Notes: a model not told the origin generated them from the sequence alone. DNA of 21,661 bases from TMED108 sp964386795 (GCA_964386795.1 CAYLUE010000026.1:1-21661), one strand, 5' to 3'. Positions 6,983 to 14,602 are shown, numbered from the stretch's first letter. Translations and numbers: made by a program.

Positions 6983-7929
6983 TTAGTCTTGATTGGCTGC
7001 TGCTTGAGCTTCGCCGCAAGCATTTACAGCTTGACCAACGTATTGGAAGACTTCTTGAGGACTTTTATTGTCATCTCGAGCTTCCTGCATAGCAGCTCTA
7101 CCTGCGTCAGAACATTGGTTCCAAGCGTCATCACCAAAATATTCACCTTCCGCTTGAGCTTCAGCTTTTGCTTGAGCTTCTGCTGCGTTAAACGCTGCGT
7201 CAAAATTAAATCCACCGCCTTCTTGCGCACCTGACATCCAAGCATTTACTACTGCTTGACTAGGTGCATCTGGTCCACCTGGTCCACCTTGGTTTCCACC
7301 TTGATGGTTGCCACCTTGGTTTCCACCTTGATGGTTGCCACCGCCACAATCAACTGGGGAGCCATCTTCATACTCATGGTAAGTTCCATAAGGTCCTTCA
7401 TAGTCAGGACTTTTCCAAGGCTCGCCTTCATAATCGGTTCCAGCAACATCATCCATGGTTACTGTATCTTTTTCACCATTTTGGTTGTGATCAACCCAGA
7501 ATTCTGGAGAATTATGCTCTAGCGCCATGCAGTTTGCTTCATCAAAGTTTGGTCCCATTGGGCCACCCATTGATCCGTGGTCACCGCCATCATGGTCATT
7601 GCCATCATGATCATTGCCATAATCATCGCCATCATGNNNNNNNNNNNNNNNNNNNNNNNNNNNNNNNNNNNNNNNNNNNNNNNNNNNNNNNNNNNNNNNN
7701 NNNNNNNNNNNNNNNNNNNNNNNNNNNNNNNNNNNNCACCTGGGTTTCCACCTGGAGGGGGTCCACCTGGGTTTCCACCTGGAGGGGGTCCACCTGGGTT
7801 TCCACCTGGAGGGGGTCCGCCCTGATTCCCACCTGGAGGTGGGTTTTGTCCGCTAGCTGGAGGATTCTGTTGTGCAAATATCATAGATAACACAAATACT
7901 CCAACTAACATTGTTTTAATTAACTTCAT
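6983..7929 (-). CDS. Secreted low-complexity Gly/Pro/His/Asp-rich repeat protein, interrupted by an assembly gap
   Basis: This is one gene read on both sides of a 100-N gap. It starts at ATG 7929 after a strong AAGGAGG, with a Sec signal (MKLIKTMLVGVFVLSMIFA) and then PPPGGNPGG nonapeptide repeats running into the gap. Beyond the gap the open frame gives a His-Asp-Gly-Asn run (such as HDGNDHDGGDHGS), a domain with an EF-hand-like loop DHNQNGEKD, two copies of a GGNHQGGNQ unit, and a C-terminal Ala/Gln-rich helical region of about 90 residues with two cysteines. The stop is at 6983-6985. About 281 residues are visible plus the gap. The two halves are out of frame only because 100 is a placeholder length; a real gap of 3n+2 bases would join them. 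No known family was recognised. It looks like an extracellular or surface protein, possibly metal-binding. Confidence 0.75.
7264..7332 (-). repeat. Tandem 27-bp repeat encoding GGNHQGGNQ
   Basis: Two adjacent copies of a 27-bp unit encode GGNHQGGNQ twice, followed by GGPGGP. It is a second repeat family in the same gene as the PPPGGNPGG units. The boundaries are approximate. Confidence 0.7.
7571..7636 (-). repeat. His-Asp-Gly-Asn codon repeat next to the gap
   Basis: Short GATCATGATGGCAATGAC-like units encode HDG(N/D)D motifs in the frame that continues to the stop at 6983. The stretch runs straight into the N gap, so its full length is unknown. In the shifted frame it would read as Met/Ala runs, which are not credible protein. 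Confidence 0.75.
7637..7736. other. Assembly gap of exactly 100 N
   Basis: A run of exactly 100 N is flanked on both sides by tandem coding repeats. The round number points to a placeholder of unknown true length. It does not preserve the reading frame of the gene around it. Confidence 0.97.
7737..7843 (-). repeat. Tandem 27-bp repeat encoding PPPGGNPGG
   Basis: Identical 27-bp units occupy 7763-7789 and 7790-7816. A 26-base copy abuts the gap (7737-7762), and a diverged copy lies at 7817-7843. The perfect identity suggests recent copy-number change and explains why assembly failed here. Confidence 0.92.
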
Positions 7930-7934
7930 TTCAT

Positions 7935-7940
7935 CCTCCT
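7935..7940 (-). promoter_or_regulatory. Strong ribosome binding site of the repeat gene
   Basis: AGGAGG on the minus strand lies 5 nt before ATG 7929. It is one of the strongest Shine-Dalgarno sequences in a window where many genes have none, suggesting a highly translated product. Confidence 0.85.
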
Positions 7941-8001
7941 TACAGACAAGTAATAGTTAATATTTCAAAGTTCATTTTTGTCATAAATCAATAAGCAATA
8001 T

Positions 8002-8007
8002 ATTATA
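8002..8007 (-). promoter_or_regulatory. Possible -10 box of the repeat gene
   Basis: TATAAT on the minus strand lies 73 bp before the start codon and just downstream of the CRP-type palindrome. A start about 7 bp further would place the palindrome centre near -37, close to a class II activator position. The surrounding sequence is AT-rich, so the hexamer alone is weak evidence. Confidence 0.4.
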
Positions 8008-8023
8008 TATCTTGATAAACGAC

Positions 8024-8039
8024 TGTGATAAAAATCACA
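8024..8039. promoter_or_regulatory. CRP/FNR-family binding site candidate
   Basis: TGTGA (8024-8028), six bases TAAAAA, then TCACA (8035-8039) gives both perfect half-sites of the CRP consensus TGTGA-N6-TCACA. It is 6 bp beyond the secretin stop and about 100 bp before the repeat-protein gene, next to a TATAAT. It most likely serves that gene. The regulator that would bind it is not in the window. Confidence 0.6.
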
Positions 8040-8045
8040 TAAATT

Positions 8046-10166
8046 CTATCGAGTTTTCATTAACCTGCCAATTTCAGCAGTACCTCGGTTAAATTCTTGC
8101 CCAAATGCAGCATAATATAGATTAACTTGATAAAAAAGTCTAGCAGCATCTCTATCCACAACAAAATTTGTTGTTTCAAGCACATCTCGTGATGGGAATA
8201 AAATTTCAATACCAGGTTTAAAATATTTTAGAGTTAAATCAAGATCTGGATTCATTTGTAATAATTTTTTTAGAATAAGTACTTCATATAGACGTTTTTC
8301 GTACTTGGGAATTTGTGGAGATAATAATATCGTAAATTGATCCTCTGCTGGCACAGAACCTATTTTATTAAATTTTATTAATTCGTTTTTGTATGAATCT
8401 TTAAGTAAAATGTAATTCACCGTTGCAGTTGGTTGAACAAATGGCTTGTCAAAAGTAGCTTTACCGCTAACGGAATAGGTTAATTTCATCGCTCGATTTG
8501 ATGGGATGTTTTTAATAGCACCTGCTAGCATCTCAACTTCGAAACCAGCAGGATCCTTTTCCGATGAGGCAAAATAGATTATACTCCCAGGGTTGACATA
8601 ATCCACATAGTTCATCTTTGAGATGATATCTAATAACATCTTTTTTACCAGAACAGACTCTCCGGGTATTTTTCCTTCCAGAATGGATTGATAAGGTTCT
8701 TTTTGCGCAAGCGTTTTATCTTTATCTGCACGCTTATATACCTCTTCTACAATATCTTGATACACAGGACTTTCATCAATAAAGCTTAGATCAAAAATAT
8801 CCCCTTGTCTAACGCGATAGGAGTTTGGAAAAGATTTATTATTATCTTGATCAAATAATGGCGAATCTTGAGGAATCACCCTACTGACTTGGTCTGCTGA
8901 CTCTCGAATAATATGTGGAGTAATCACCACAATAACTTCACGCCTAACTTTTTTGGTTCCACTAACACTAAAGAGGTTTTTAACAAATGGTAATTGCCCT
9001 AAAAGCGGAACGCCTCCCTCATTGTCTGATGATTTTTCATTAATGAGTCCACCAATGATAAATGGTGTATTATTTGCGACACGCACAAATGATTGAACTT
9101 TTCTATTATTGATTATCGGCGCTGATTCTACATCTGCTCCGCCGGTTGCGCCAATACGCTCCTCAGTCTCACTTATAATAGTTTCAACCTGAATTGTAAC
9201 GCTACTACCATCTTCGCTAATACGAGGTCGTACATTTAAGACAATTCCAACCGGAATATAGTCTACTGATGTAGTTGAAGTCTGGTCAAATGTAGTCGTT
9301 TTGACAATAGGTATTTGCTGCCCTACTTGAATTCGCGTTTGTCTACCATCAAGAACCAAAGCAGAGGGTTTAGACTTAATCGTTGCTAATTTTTTACTGA
9401 CTAATGCATCGATATTTGCTCTAAAGTTTGCACCGCTTCCTAATAATGTTCTATCCAACACAACAGTGAAGGGTGAAATAGAACCTCCTTGAGGAGGAGG
9501 AAAATCAGCTGTAAAACCAGAGCCTGCACCTGAAAAATCAACCCCAAGCTCACTAAGATCATCTCTATTTAATTCAATAACAAGAGCCTCAATAGCAACT
9601 TGACTAGCAGGAACATCAATTTTATTTGCCAATAAATCTAATAGCTGGGCAAGAGGTCTCATATCGCTTGATTTATATCCAACTAAAAGGCGCTGCATAG
9701 GTTCACCGCTAGTAGTATTGTTTAATGACACGCCTCCAAGATCCACGCCTAAAGCGGATTTTTTACTGGATGACTTAGAGGAACTTTTTGAAACAAGAGA
9801 TATTGTTTGTGTATCAGGTATCTTAATAATAACCGGTAATACACCTGGACTATTCAGATTATCCACATTATTGGAAAACTGTGGAGTAAAATTATTTTCA
9901 CCTGAAATCTCACCCTTGCCTCCCTTGTACTCCACGACAGTATAGCCCATCGTCTTCAAAATAGCTAATGCGCGATCGGTTTCGATATAGCTGAGTTTTA
10001 CCACTTCATAGTCTAAGTCTCTCAGTGCATTAGGATTTTTGCTCGCTGGAGCTCTGGTAGCTGAAGAAGGTGGCCTAACAGGTGGTCTTCTTGAGGAAGA
10101 CGGTGGTCGTTGCTGAGCAACAGACAAAGTAAAAAGTATAATCAAAAATAATATTTTTTTCATCAT
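8046..10166 (-). CDS. Secretin (GspD/PilQ superfamily) with long C-terminal extension
   Basis: A 706-residue outer-membrane secretin, expected to form a gated multimeric channel. The signal peptide is MMKKILFLIILFTLSVAQQ, followed by a basic Pro/Ser/Arg-rich linker (20-45). N-terminal secretin-type subdomains follow (about 50-185) with a Ser/Lys-rich insertion at 126-137. The secretin core starts at VAIEALVIELNRDDLSELGVDF (190-211). It includes VPVGIVLNVRP-like (305-314), VPLLGQLPFVKNLF (386-399) and ends at VIVVITPHII (411-420). About 286 further residues follow with no clear family. The ATG overlaps the TAA of the upstream lipoprotein gene (TAATG), so the two are coupled. No other type II, III or type IV pilus genes are present, so the secretin is an orphan in this window and the substrate is unknown. 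Confidence 0.88.
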   Translation of the reverse strand: MMKKILFLIILFTLSVAQQRPPSSSRRPPVRPPSSATRAPASKNPNALRDLDYEVVKLSYIETDRALAILKTMGYTVVEYKGGKGEISGENNFTPQFSNNVDNLNSPGVLPVIIKIPDTQTISLVSKSSSKSSSKKSALGVDLGGVSLNNTTSGEPMQRLLVGYKSSDMRPLAQLLDLLANKIDVPASQVAIEALVIELNRDDLSELGVDFSGAGSGFTADFPPPQGGSISPFTVVLDRTLLGSGANFRANIDALVSKKLATIKSKPSALVLDGRQTRIQVGQQIPIVKTTTFDQTSTTSVDYIPVGIVLNVRPRISEDGSSVTIQVETIISETEERIGATGGADVESAPIINNRKVQSFVRVANNTPFIIGGLINEKSSDNEGGVPLLGQLPFVKNLFSVSGTKKVRREVIVVITPHIIRESADQVSRVIPQDSPLFDQDNNKSFPNSYRVRQGDIFDLSFIDESPVYQDIVEEVYKRADKDKTLAQKEPYQSILEGKIPGESVLVKKMLLDIISKMNYVDYVNPGSIIYFASSEKDPAGFEVEMLAGAIKNIPSNRAMKLTYSVSGKATFDKPFVQPTATVNYILLKDSYKNELIKFNKIGSVPAEDQFTILLSPQIPKYEKRLYEVLILKKLLQMNPDLDLTLKYFKPGIEILFPSRDVLETTNFVVDRDAARLFYQVNLYYAAFGQEFNRGTAEIGRLMKTR

Positions 10167-10708
10167 TATCTAGTCGCTACCAATTTGATAGGCAAAGTAA
10201 GATTCATTCCATCAAAAATTGCTGAAATATGTCCTGCATCCATTAGTGGATAAGAAGGAATAAAAAAAGCTAATCCTTCCCAAATCGCATTTACAGAATC
10301 AGGAATTGCTATACCAAAAGAATCAGTTTCATAGTACATAAAACCATCAGAAGCTATATAAGAATAAGCCGGGGAATGTTTAACAAGGTTTCCTCCAATT
10401 GAATTCATCTTAACCGCCATCTTTGGAACGTTTACACCTAATGAGTCTTTATGGACTAAACGTTTAATAGAGGTAATTAGTTTTGTACTGCCTTTGGAGT
10501 ATACAATGTCAGGGTCAATTTTAAGGGATAATTCAAATCTACCATTGCTTGTTCTTATTTCTTTTTCAGTGATAAGTAGATTATTTTTATCATCACAGGA
10601 CATAAAAATAACTAGAACCATAATTATTATGGCTTTTACAGGAGTAAATGATTTCGCGAAAATCGCGAAAAAGTTGCTATTGTCTCTATTTAAACGCATA
10701 CTTCTCAA
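10166..10708 (-). CDS. Putative lipoprotein coupled to the secretin
   Basis: A 180-residue protein with a hydrophobic segment ending in a lipobox (VIFMSC, Cys38), then a mainly beta-stranded region that looks Ig-like but matches no family I can name. The start chosen is TTG 10708, because GAGG sits 6 nt before it. An in-frame ATG at 10699 is three codons later and is equally possible. The stop overlaps the secretin ATG by one base. In pilus operons the gene before pilQ encodes the lipoprotein PilP, and other secretins use lipoprotein pilotins. The position fits such an accessory role, but the sequence does not resemble PilP. Function is therefore inferred from context only. Confidence 0.72.
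   Translation of the reverse strand: MRSMRLNRDNSNFFAIFAKSFTPVKAIIIMVLVIFMSCDDKNNLLITEKEIRTSNGRFELSLKIDPDIVYSKGSTKLITSIKRLVHKDSLGVNVPKMAVKMNSIGGNLVKHSPAYSYIASDGFMYYETDSFGIAIPDSVNAIWEGLAFFIPSYPLMDAGHISAIFDGMNLTLPIKLVATR
10652..10670. repeat. Perfect 8-bp inverted repeat inside the lipoprotein gene
   Basis: TTTCGCGA (10652-10659) and TCGCGAAA (10663-10670) are separated by AAA. The element encodes part of the signal region of the lipoprotein (residues in FAIFAK), so it may be chance. It is GC-rich in an AT-rich setting and lies near the 5' end of an operon. Confidence 0.4.
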
Positions 10709-10730
10709 ATGTTACCTCAGAAAAGGTGTA

Positions 10731-10751
10731 CCTTAATTGTAACCTTAATTG
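10731..10751. promoter_or_regulatory. Direct repeat CCTTAATTG in the divergent promoter region
   Basis: Two identical 9-bp copies (10731-10739 and 10743-10751) lie with a 12-bp period, just upstream of the lipoprotein-secretin operon and in the 193-bp region shared with the DUF5362-like gene. The spacing is close to one helical turn, suiting a tandem-binding regulator. Apart from a 12-bp palindrome (ATTCTATAGAAT, 10829-10840), I see nothing else in this region. Confidence 0.35.
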
Positions 10752-10901
10752 ACTAATAATGTAAAGACTTTATTCCCCTGATTTCAATAATAAACATTCA
10801 TCTATAATTAAAATCCTGGAAGCTTGTCATTCTATAGAATCACAAATAAATTTATACTAATAATATTGAATGATTATTAAAAAAATCCACATACAATAAA
10901 A

Positions 10902-11447
10902 ATGACCGCAGATAAGAAACCAACAAAAAAAATACCCTTAAAGAAAAGGCCACCTAAGAAAACTTCGGTTAAAAAACCCGCGGTAAAATCTACTCGGTTA
11001 AAAAATAATAAAGAGCTCCAATTAATTTATTCACTAAACTCTGATAACAAAATGACGATAGATAGACTACAGAAATGGACAAAATTTGTCGGGGTTATGA
11101 ATATTATTACCGGAATCATTTATTGCTTAACAATTCTTATTTTTTCAATTCCAACCGTCATCATGGGGATAATTACTATTTTAATGGGAAGCAAGCTAAC
11201 AATTGCAGCAAATCATTTGAGTTTTGCACTTGAGCATAACGACAACAAAAGTTTTGAAATTGCACTTGATCAACTTCATCGATATTTTTTAATCAATGGC
11301 GCTTTATTCATTGTAACCTTGATATTTATTTTAATGCTTATTGTATTGGGCAGTCTTTTTGCGAGTATATTTATTCAATTTTTTAATGATAGTGGCTTTA
11401 ATTACTCGATCAGCTTAATAAATAATTTGGGATTCCTATTACGTTGA
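10902..11447 (+). CDS. DUF5362-like membrane protein with lysine-rich N-terminus
   Basis: A 181-residue protein. Residues 1-35 are very rich in Lys and Pro (such as KKIPLKKRPPKKTSVKK) with no signal peptide, so this tail is probably cytoplasmic and may bind nucleic acid or acidic lipids. Hydrophobic segments follow at about 62-97 (two helices or a hairpin) and 128-160, with a short charged stretch between (EHNDNKSFEIALDQLHRY). The helix-hairpin pattern with GIIYCLTILIFSIPTVIMG resembles the DUF5362 family, which has no known function; that match is by eye. Its TGA stop overlaps the TTG start of the next gene in TTGA, so it is translationally coupled to the Tlc-type protein and may be its partner. 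Confidence 0.7.
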   Translation: MTADKKPTKKIPLKKRPPKKTSVKKPAVKSTRLKNNKELQLIYSLNSDNKMTIDRLQKWTKFVGVMNIITGIIYCLTILIFSIPTVIMGIITILMGSKLTIAANHLSFALEHNDNKSFEIALDQLHRYFLINGALFIVTLIFILMLIVLGSLFASIFIQFFNDSGFNYSISLINNLGFLLR

Positions 11448-14400
11448 AATTTCTTAAAAAAATAATCAAAATTAAACCAGGGGAAGGGAAAATGGTGCTT
11501 ACCTATTTTTTCTTCTCTTTCTTTACTATTGCCATGGGGCTAACAGCTAAAACTGCAAAAGATGCATATTTCTTAAGCAGATTTGAAAAATCGATTTTAC
11601 CATTAATGTTCCTAGCGGTTGCGATAGCAATTGCACCTATTTTAGGCGGGTACACAAAACTGGCAAAAAAGCTCGCTCCAAAAGTGATGTTTATTATCAC
11701 CACAAGTATCTTTGGTGCTTCATTTATACTATCCCAGCATATGATTGAAGGATGGGTTATCCCCGTTATATATATATGGGTTGAAATAGTTGTCGCAATT
11801 GCATTGATACAATATTGGGGATTTGCAGCTGAGTCGTTTCAGCCGCAACAAGCAAAACGATTATTTGGTATCATTGCTGGTGGCGGTTCGTTTGCCGTAA
11901 TGCTTATTGGAATGAATCTAAGGCCATTCGTTAACGCGTTTGGAACCGATGAATTGCTCTACTTGGCAACAGGTTTTATGGGCCTATCATTTATTTTTGG
12001 ACTATTGAGCATGGGCTATATGAAAAAAGAGGTGCCTCAAAAAGCCCCAGTTAAAATAAATCAGGCCAAAACAAAAAAGCCCAAAGATCCATTTTTACTA
12101 GGCATTATGGGGATTGTTGCATTATCAGGAATCGTGACCGTTCTTGTGGACTATCAATTTAAAATGATCGCAAGCGATACATTCCCAGATGAAAGCAAAC
12201 TGGTTGCATTTTTTGGTCTATTTTATTCTATATCGGGTGCATGTTCAATCGTAATGCAGTTTTTTGTTACTGGACCGGTTTTGTCTCGGTTTGGCATTTT
12301 AATTGGCTTGATGGTTTTGCCCTTCTTTTTAATCTTAGGTTCCGTTGCTTTTATTGTTGTGCCAGTATTAATAAGTGCAACGATTGGTAAATTTTCTGAC
12401 CAAACATTTAAATTCACTATTTTTGGCTCTTCTATGGAACTACTTTGGCTTCCTGTTCCCGCAGATACTCGAAGAACTTTAAAGCCTCAGGTTAGCGGCA
12501 CAATAAAATCTATAGCGGAAGGATTTGGTGGCGTAACAACGTTCCTTCTGGCAAAATTTGTTGCGCTACAAACACTAAGCTTTGTTTCTCTAGGCGCAAT
12601 TTTTCTATGGATCCTCACATCATTCAGGGTTAAGAATGGATATGTAAAGCAACTTGAAAATGCCATTTCAAAGCGTCAAATAGATTTTGAAGAGCTCAAT
12701 GTCGATGTTCAAGATGCGGCAATGGTAAAAACTATTGAGGATACTCTTTCTTCAAATAATGAAATGAAACAGCTATTTGCATTTGAAATTGTTGAAGGTT
12801 TACCGCTTCACTCTTGGAAAGACACAATCTCTGATCTGTTTAATAATGGAAGTTCAGATGTTCGAAAGCGCATCTTGGATCTTGCCTGGGATGAGGAAGA
12901 AATTATTTCTAATGATAATTTAATTGGGGCAATTCATAAAAATGATGAGGTATCAGCTAAAGCTATTGTTGTTTCTGGAAAAAGAAAGCTTTCTGAAATT
13001 CAAAATCAACTTGAAGACTTGCTTGAAAGCGAATCAAAAGAACAGCAAAGCGCTGCTGCGGCTGCAATTATTGATATTGATGCCGGTTCAATAGAAAAAG
13101 CAGTTAGAATTTTAAACAATGCACTTGAAAGCGATGACGAGCAAACCAAAGCCAATGCTTTGAAACGACTTGAGCATAATGAAAATATTCTCCCCGAATC
13201 AAAACTAATAGAATTTTTAGAAGATGAAAGCACCTATGCTTGCAATGTTGCATTACAAATCGCTGAAAAAAGAAAAGGAGAAAACCTTATTCCAGCGATA
13301 ATTTCAAATCTCAGTAATATTAAAACGTCAATTCAAGCTCGACAAACACTCAAAGTATTTTCAGATGATTTAGTCGCTAATAATTTTAGTGAACTGCTAT
13401 CAAAAGAAGAATTAAGTCGAAGCTTAAAATTGGGGATCATAAAAACCTTGAGAGATTATCCTTCGGTTGATTTGCTGATGAATCAGCTGCATCACGCTGA
13501 TCAAGATATTTATAATGAGGTGGTGGACTCGCTATTGGTATGCGCTAGGGTAGAAAGCCTCAATGAAAAACAGTTAAATATTATTTCTTCAGAAATTCAA
13601 AGAATTGCAAAAAAATTGTATGCCATGAATGAATCCAAAAAGCTACTCCCAGATGATGATAAACAAATGCTGATGATTGATCACTTTAATAATGAAATTC
13701 AAAATACACTGCCTTCCCTTTTAAAGCTTGGAGTGATGAGTAAACCTAACACCCCTATTGAAACCTATATTCAAATTATTAAATCTGGAGACCCTGCAAA
13801 ACTTCCATTCTTGTTAGAATTTTTTGAAAATATTTTTGATAATGAGCAACGAAATATCATTAATCCATTGATTGAAGAAATTCCAATTAAAGAAAGAAGC
13901 GAAATTGGAAATAATCATTTTAAAGATCTTCCTTCAAAAATTGATGATGAACTTTTATCATTTCTTCACTCCCCAAATAAATGGGAATCCATCATTTCAT
14001 TGGATTATCTAATCAATGCAGAAAAAAAAGATTTGATAGCTGTCTTAGATTGGGACAAGGTGCCCAACTCTGCTGGTAACTGCGAACTTGTTCAAAGGCT
14101 ATCAGAAAAAAATAATTTGAATATTGAGGACATTCCTTTAGAACGTTTTAAATTAGAGCACTATGAGTTGGGCATGTATTCAACATTAGAGAAGACTATT
14201 ATTCTAAAATCTGTTGATTTATTTAAATCAATCCCCGCTGAGAACCTATCAAGAGTAGCACAAATAACAGAAGAGGTTCGCTGCGATGAAGGCGATTCCA
14301 TTATCGCTGAAGGTGAATACGGGGACTCCCTATTTATTGTAGTAAATGGGAATGTAAAAATTCATAAAGGCGAAAAAGAAATTACCAGAATGGGTGAAGG

Positions 14401-14602
14401 AAGCTGCATTGGGGATATGGCCTTATTAGATGGGGAGCCGCGCTCAGCTGATGTTACTGCAGTAGAGGAGACTACTCTTTTTAAAATTGAACAGGAAGGT
14501 TTTTATGAAGTAATGGGAAGTCACGGCGATATAATGGAAGCAATTATTAAAAATCTTTCTGGACGTGTTCGCAATATGAACGAGCAACTCTACAGCAAAT
14601 AA
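11444..14602 (+). CDS. Tlc-type nucleotide carrier fused to HEAT-like repeats and a cyclic-nucleotide-binding domain
   Basis: A 1052-residue three-part protein. Residues 1-405 form a membrane domain of about eleven to twelve helices with features of the ATP/ADP (NTT/Tlc, Npt1/Npt2) carrier family: AKTAKDAYFLSRFEKSILP near the N-terminus and a QYWGFAAESFQPQQAKRLFG loop. Residues about 420-915 are soluble helical repeats, many HEAT-like (for example NALKRLEHNENILP and ELLSKEELSRSLKLGIIKTL). Residues 922-1052 are a cNMP-binding domain with DSLFIVVNGNVKI and the phosphate cassette IGDMALLDGEPRSADVTA, keeping the phosphate-binding arginine (about 1000). The cassette has Asp where CRP has Glu. TTG 11444 is chosen for the TTGA overlap; the next in-frame ATG would cut 16 residues. 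Substrate and ligand are inferred from family only. Confidence 0.88.
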   Translation: MKFLKKIIKIKPGEGKMVLTYFFFSFFTIAMGLTAKTAKDAYFLSRFEKSILPLMFLAVAIAIAPILGGYTKLAKKLAPKVMFIITTSIFGASFILSQHMIEGWVIPVIYIWVEIVVAIALIQYWGFAAESFQPQQAKRLFGIIAGGGSFAVMLIGMNLRPFVNAFGTDELLYLATGFMGLSFIFGLLSMGYMKKEVPQKAPVKINQAKTKKPKDPFLLGIMGIVALSGIVTVLVDYQFKMIASDTFPDESKLVAFFGLFYSISGACSIVMQFFVTGPVLSRFGILIGLMVLPFFLILGSVAFIVVPVLISATIGKFSDQTFKFTIFGSSMELLWLPVPADTRRTLKPQVSGTIKSIAEGFGGVTTFLLAKFVALQTLSFVSLGAIFLWILTSFRVKNGYVKQLENAISKRQIDFEELNVDVQDAAMVKTIEDTLSSNNEMKQLFAFEIVEGLPLHSWKDTISDLFNNGSSDVRKRILDLAWDEEEIISNDNLIGAIHKNDEVSAKAIVVSGKRKLSEIQNQLEDLLESESKEQQSAAAAAIIDIDAGSIEKAVRILNNALESDDEQTKANALKRLEHNENILPESKLIEFLEDESTYACNVALQIAEKRKGENLIPAIISNLSNIKTSIQARQTLKVFSDDLVANNFSELLSKEELSRSLKLGIIKTLRDYPSVDLLMNQLHHADQDIYNEVVDSLLVCARVESLNEKQLNIISSEIQRIAKKLYAMNESKKLLPDDDKQMLMIDHFNNEIQNTLPSLLKLGVMSKPNTPIETYIQIIKSGDPAKLPFLLEFFENIFDNEQRNIINPLIEEIPIKERSEIGNNHFKDLPSKIDDELLSFLHSPNKWESIISLDYLINAEKKDLIAVLDWDKVPNSAGNCELVQRLSEKNNLNIEDIPLERFKLEHYELGMYSTLEKTIILKSVDLFKSIPAENLSRVAQITEEVRCDEGDSIIAEGEYGDSLFIVVNGNVKIHKGEKEITRMGEGSCIGDMALLDGEPRSADVTAVEETTLFKIEQEGFYEVMGSHGDIMEAIIKNLSGRVRNMNEQLYSK

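Noticed and set aside
7264..7843. Possible CRISPR array in the repeated DNA
   Set aside because: The repeats are directly adjacent, in frame, without unique spacers, and encode a regular peptide unit.
7264..7890. Plus-strand open frame across the gap with His-rich and Trp-Val-Ser-Thr repeats
   Set aside because: It is the antisense of the Gly/Pro/His repeat gene. The minus strand has the signal peptide, strong RBS, terminator and credible protein; the plus strand has none of these.
7519..7929. A short protein ending in Met/Ala runs on the minus strand
   Set aside because: This is the out-of-frame reading after the 100-N placeholder. The alternative frame gives HDGND repeats and stays open for over 200 codons.
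8784..8826. LysM-like segment (YRVRQGD) in the secretin extension
   Set aside because: Only the opening matches a LysM motif. The rest of the expected 45-residue pattern is not evident, so I do not call the domain.
8046..10708. Part of a type IV pilus operon (pilP-pilQ)
   Set aside because: There is no pilM, pilN or pilO nearby, the lipoprotein lacks PilP features, and the gene on the far side is the unrelated repeat protein. Only the gene order is suggestive.
10829..10840. 12-bp palindrome ATTCTATAGAAT in the 193-bp intergenic region
   Set aside because: Short AT-rich palindromes are common in this base composition. No second copy or promoter relation is visible.
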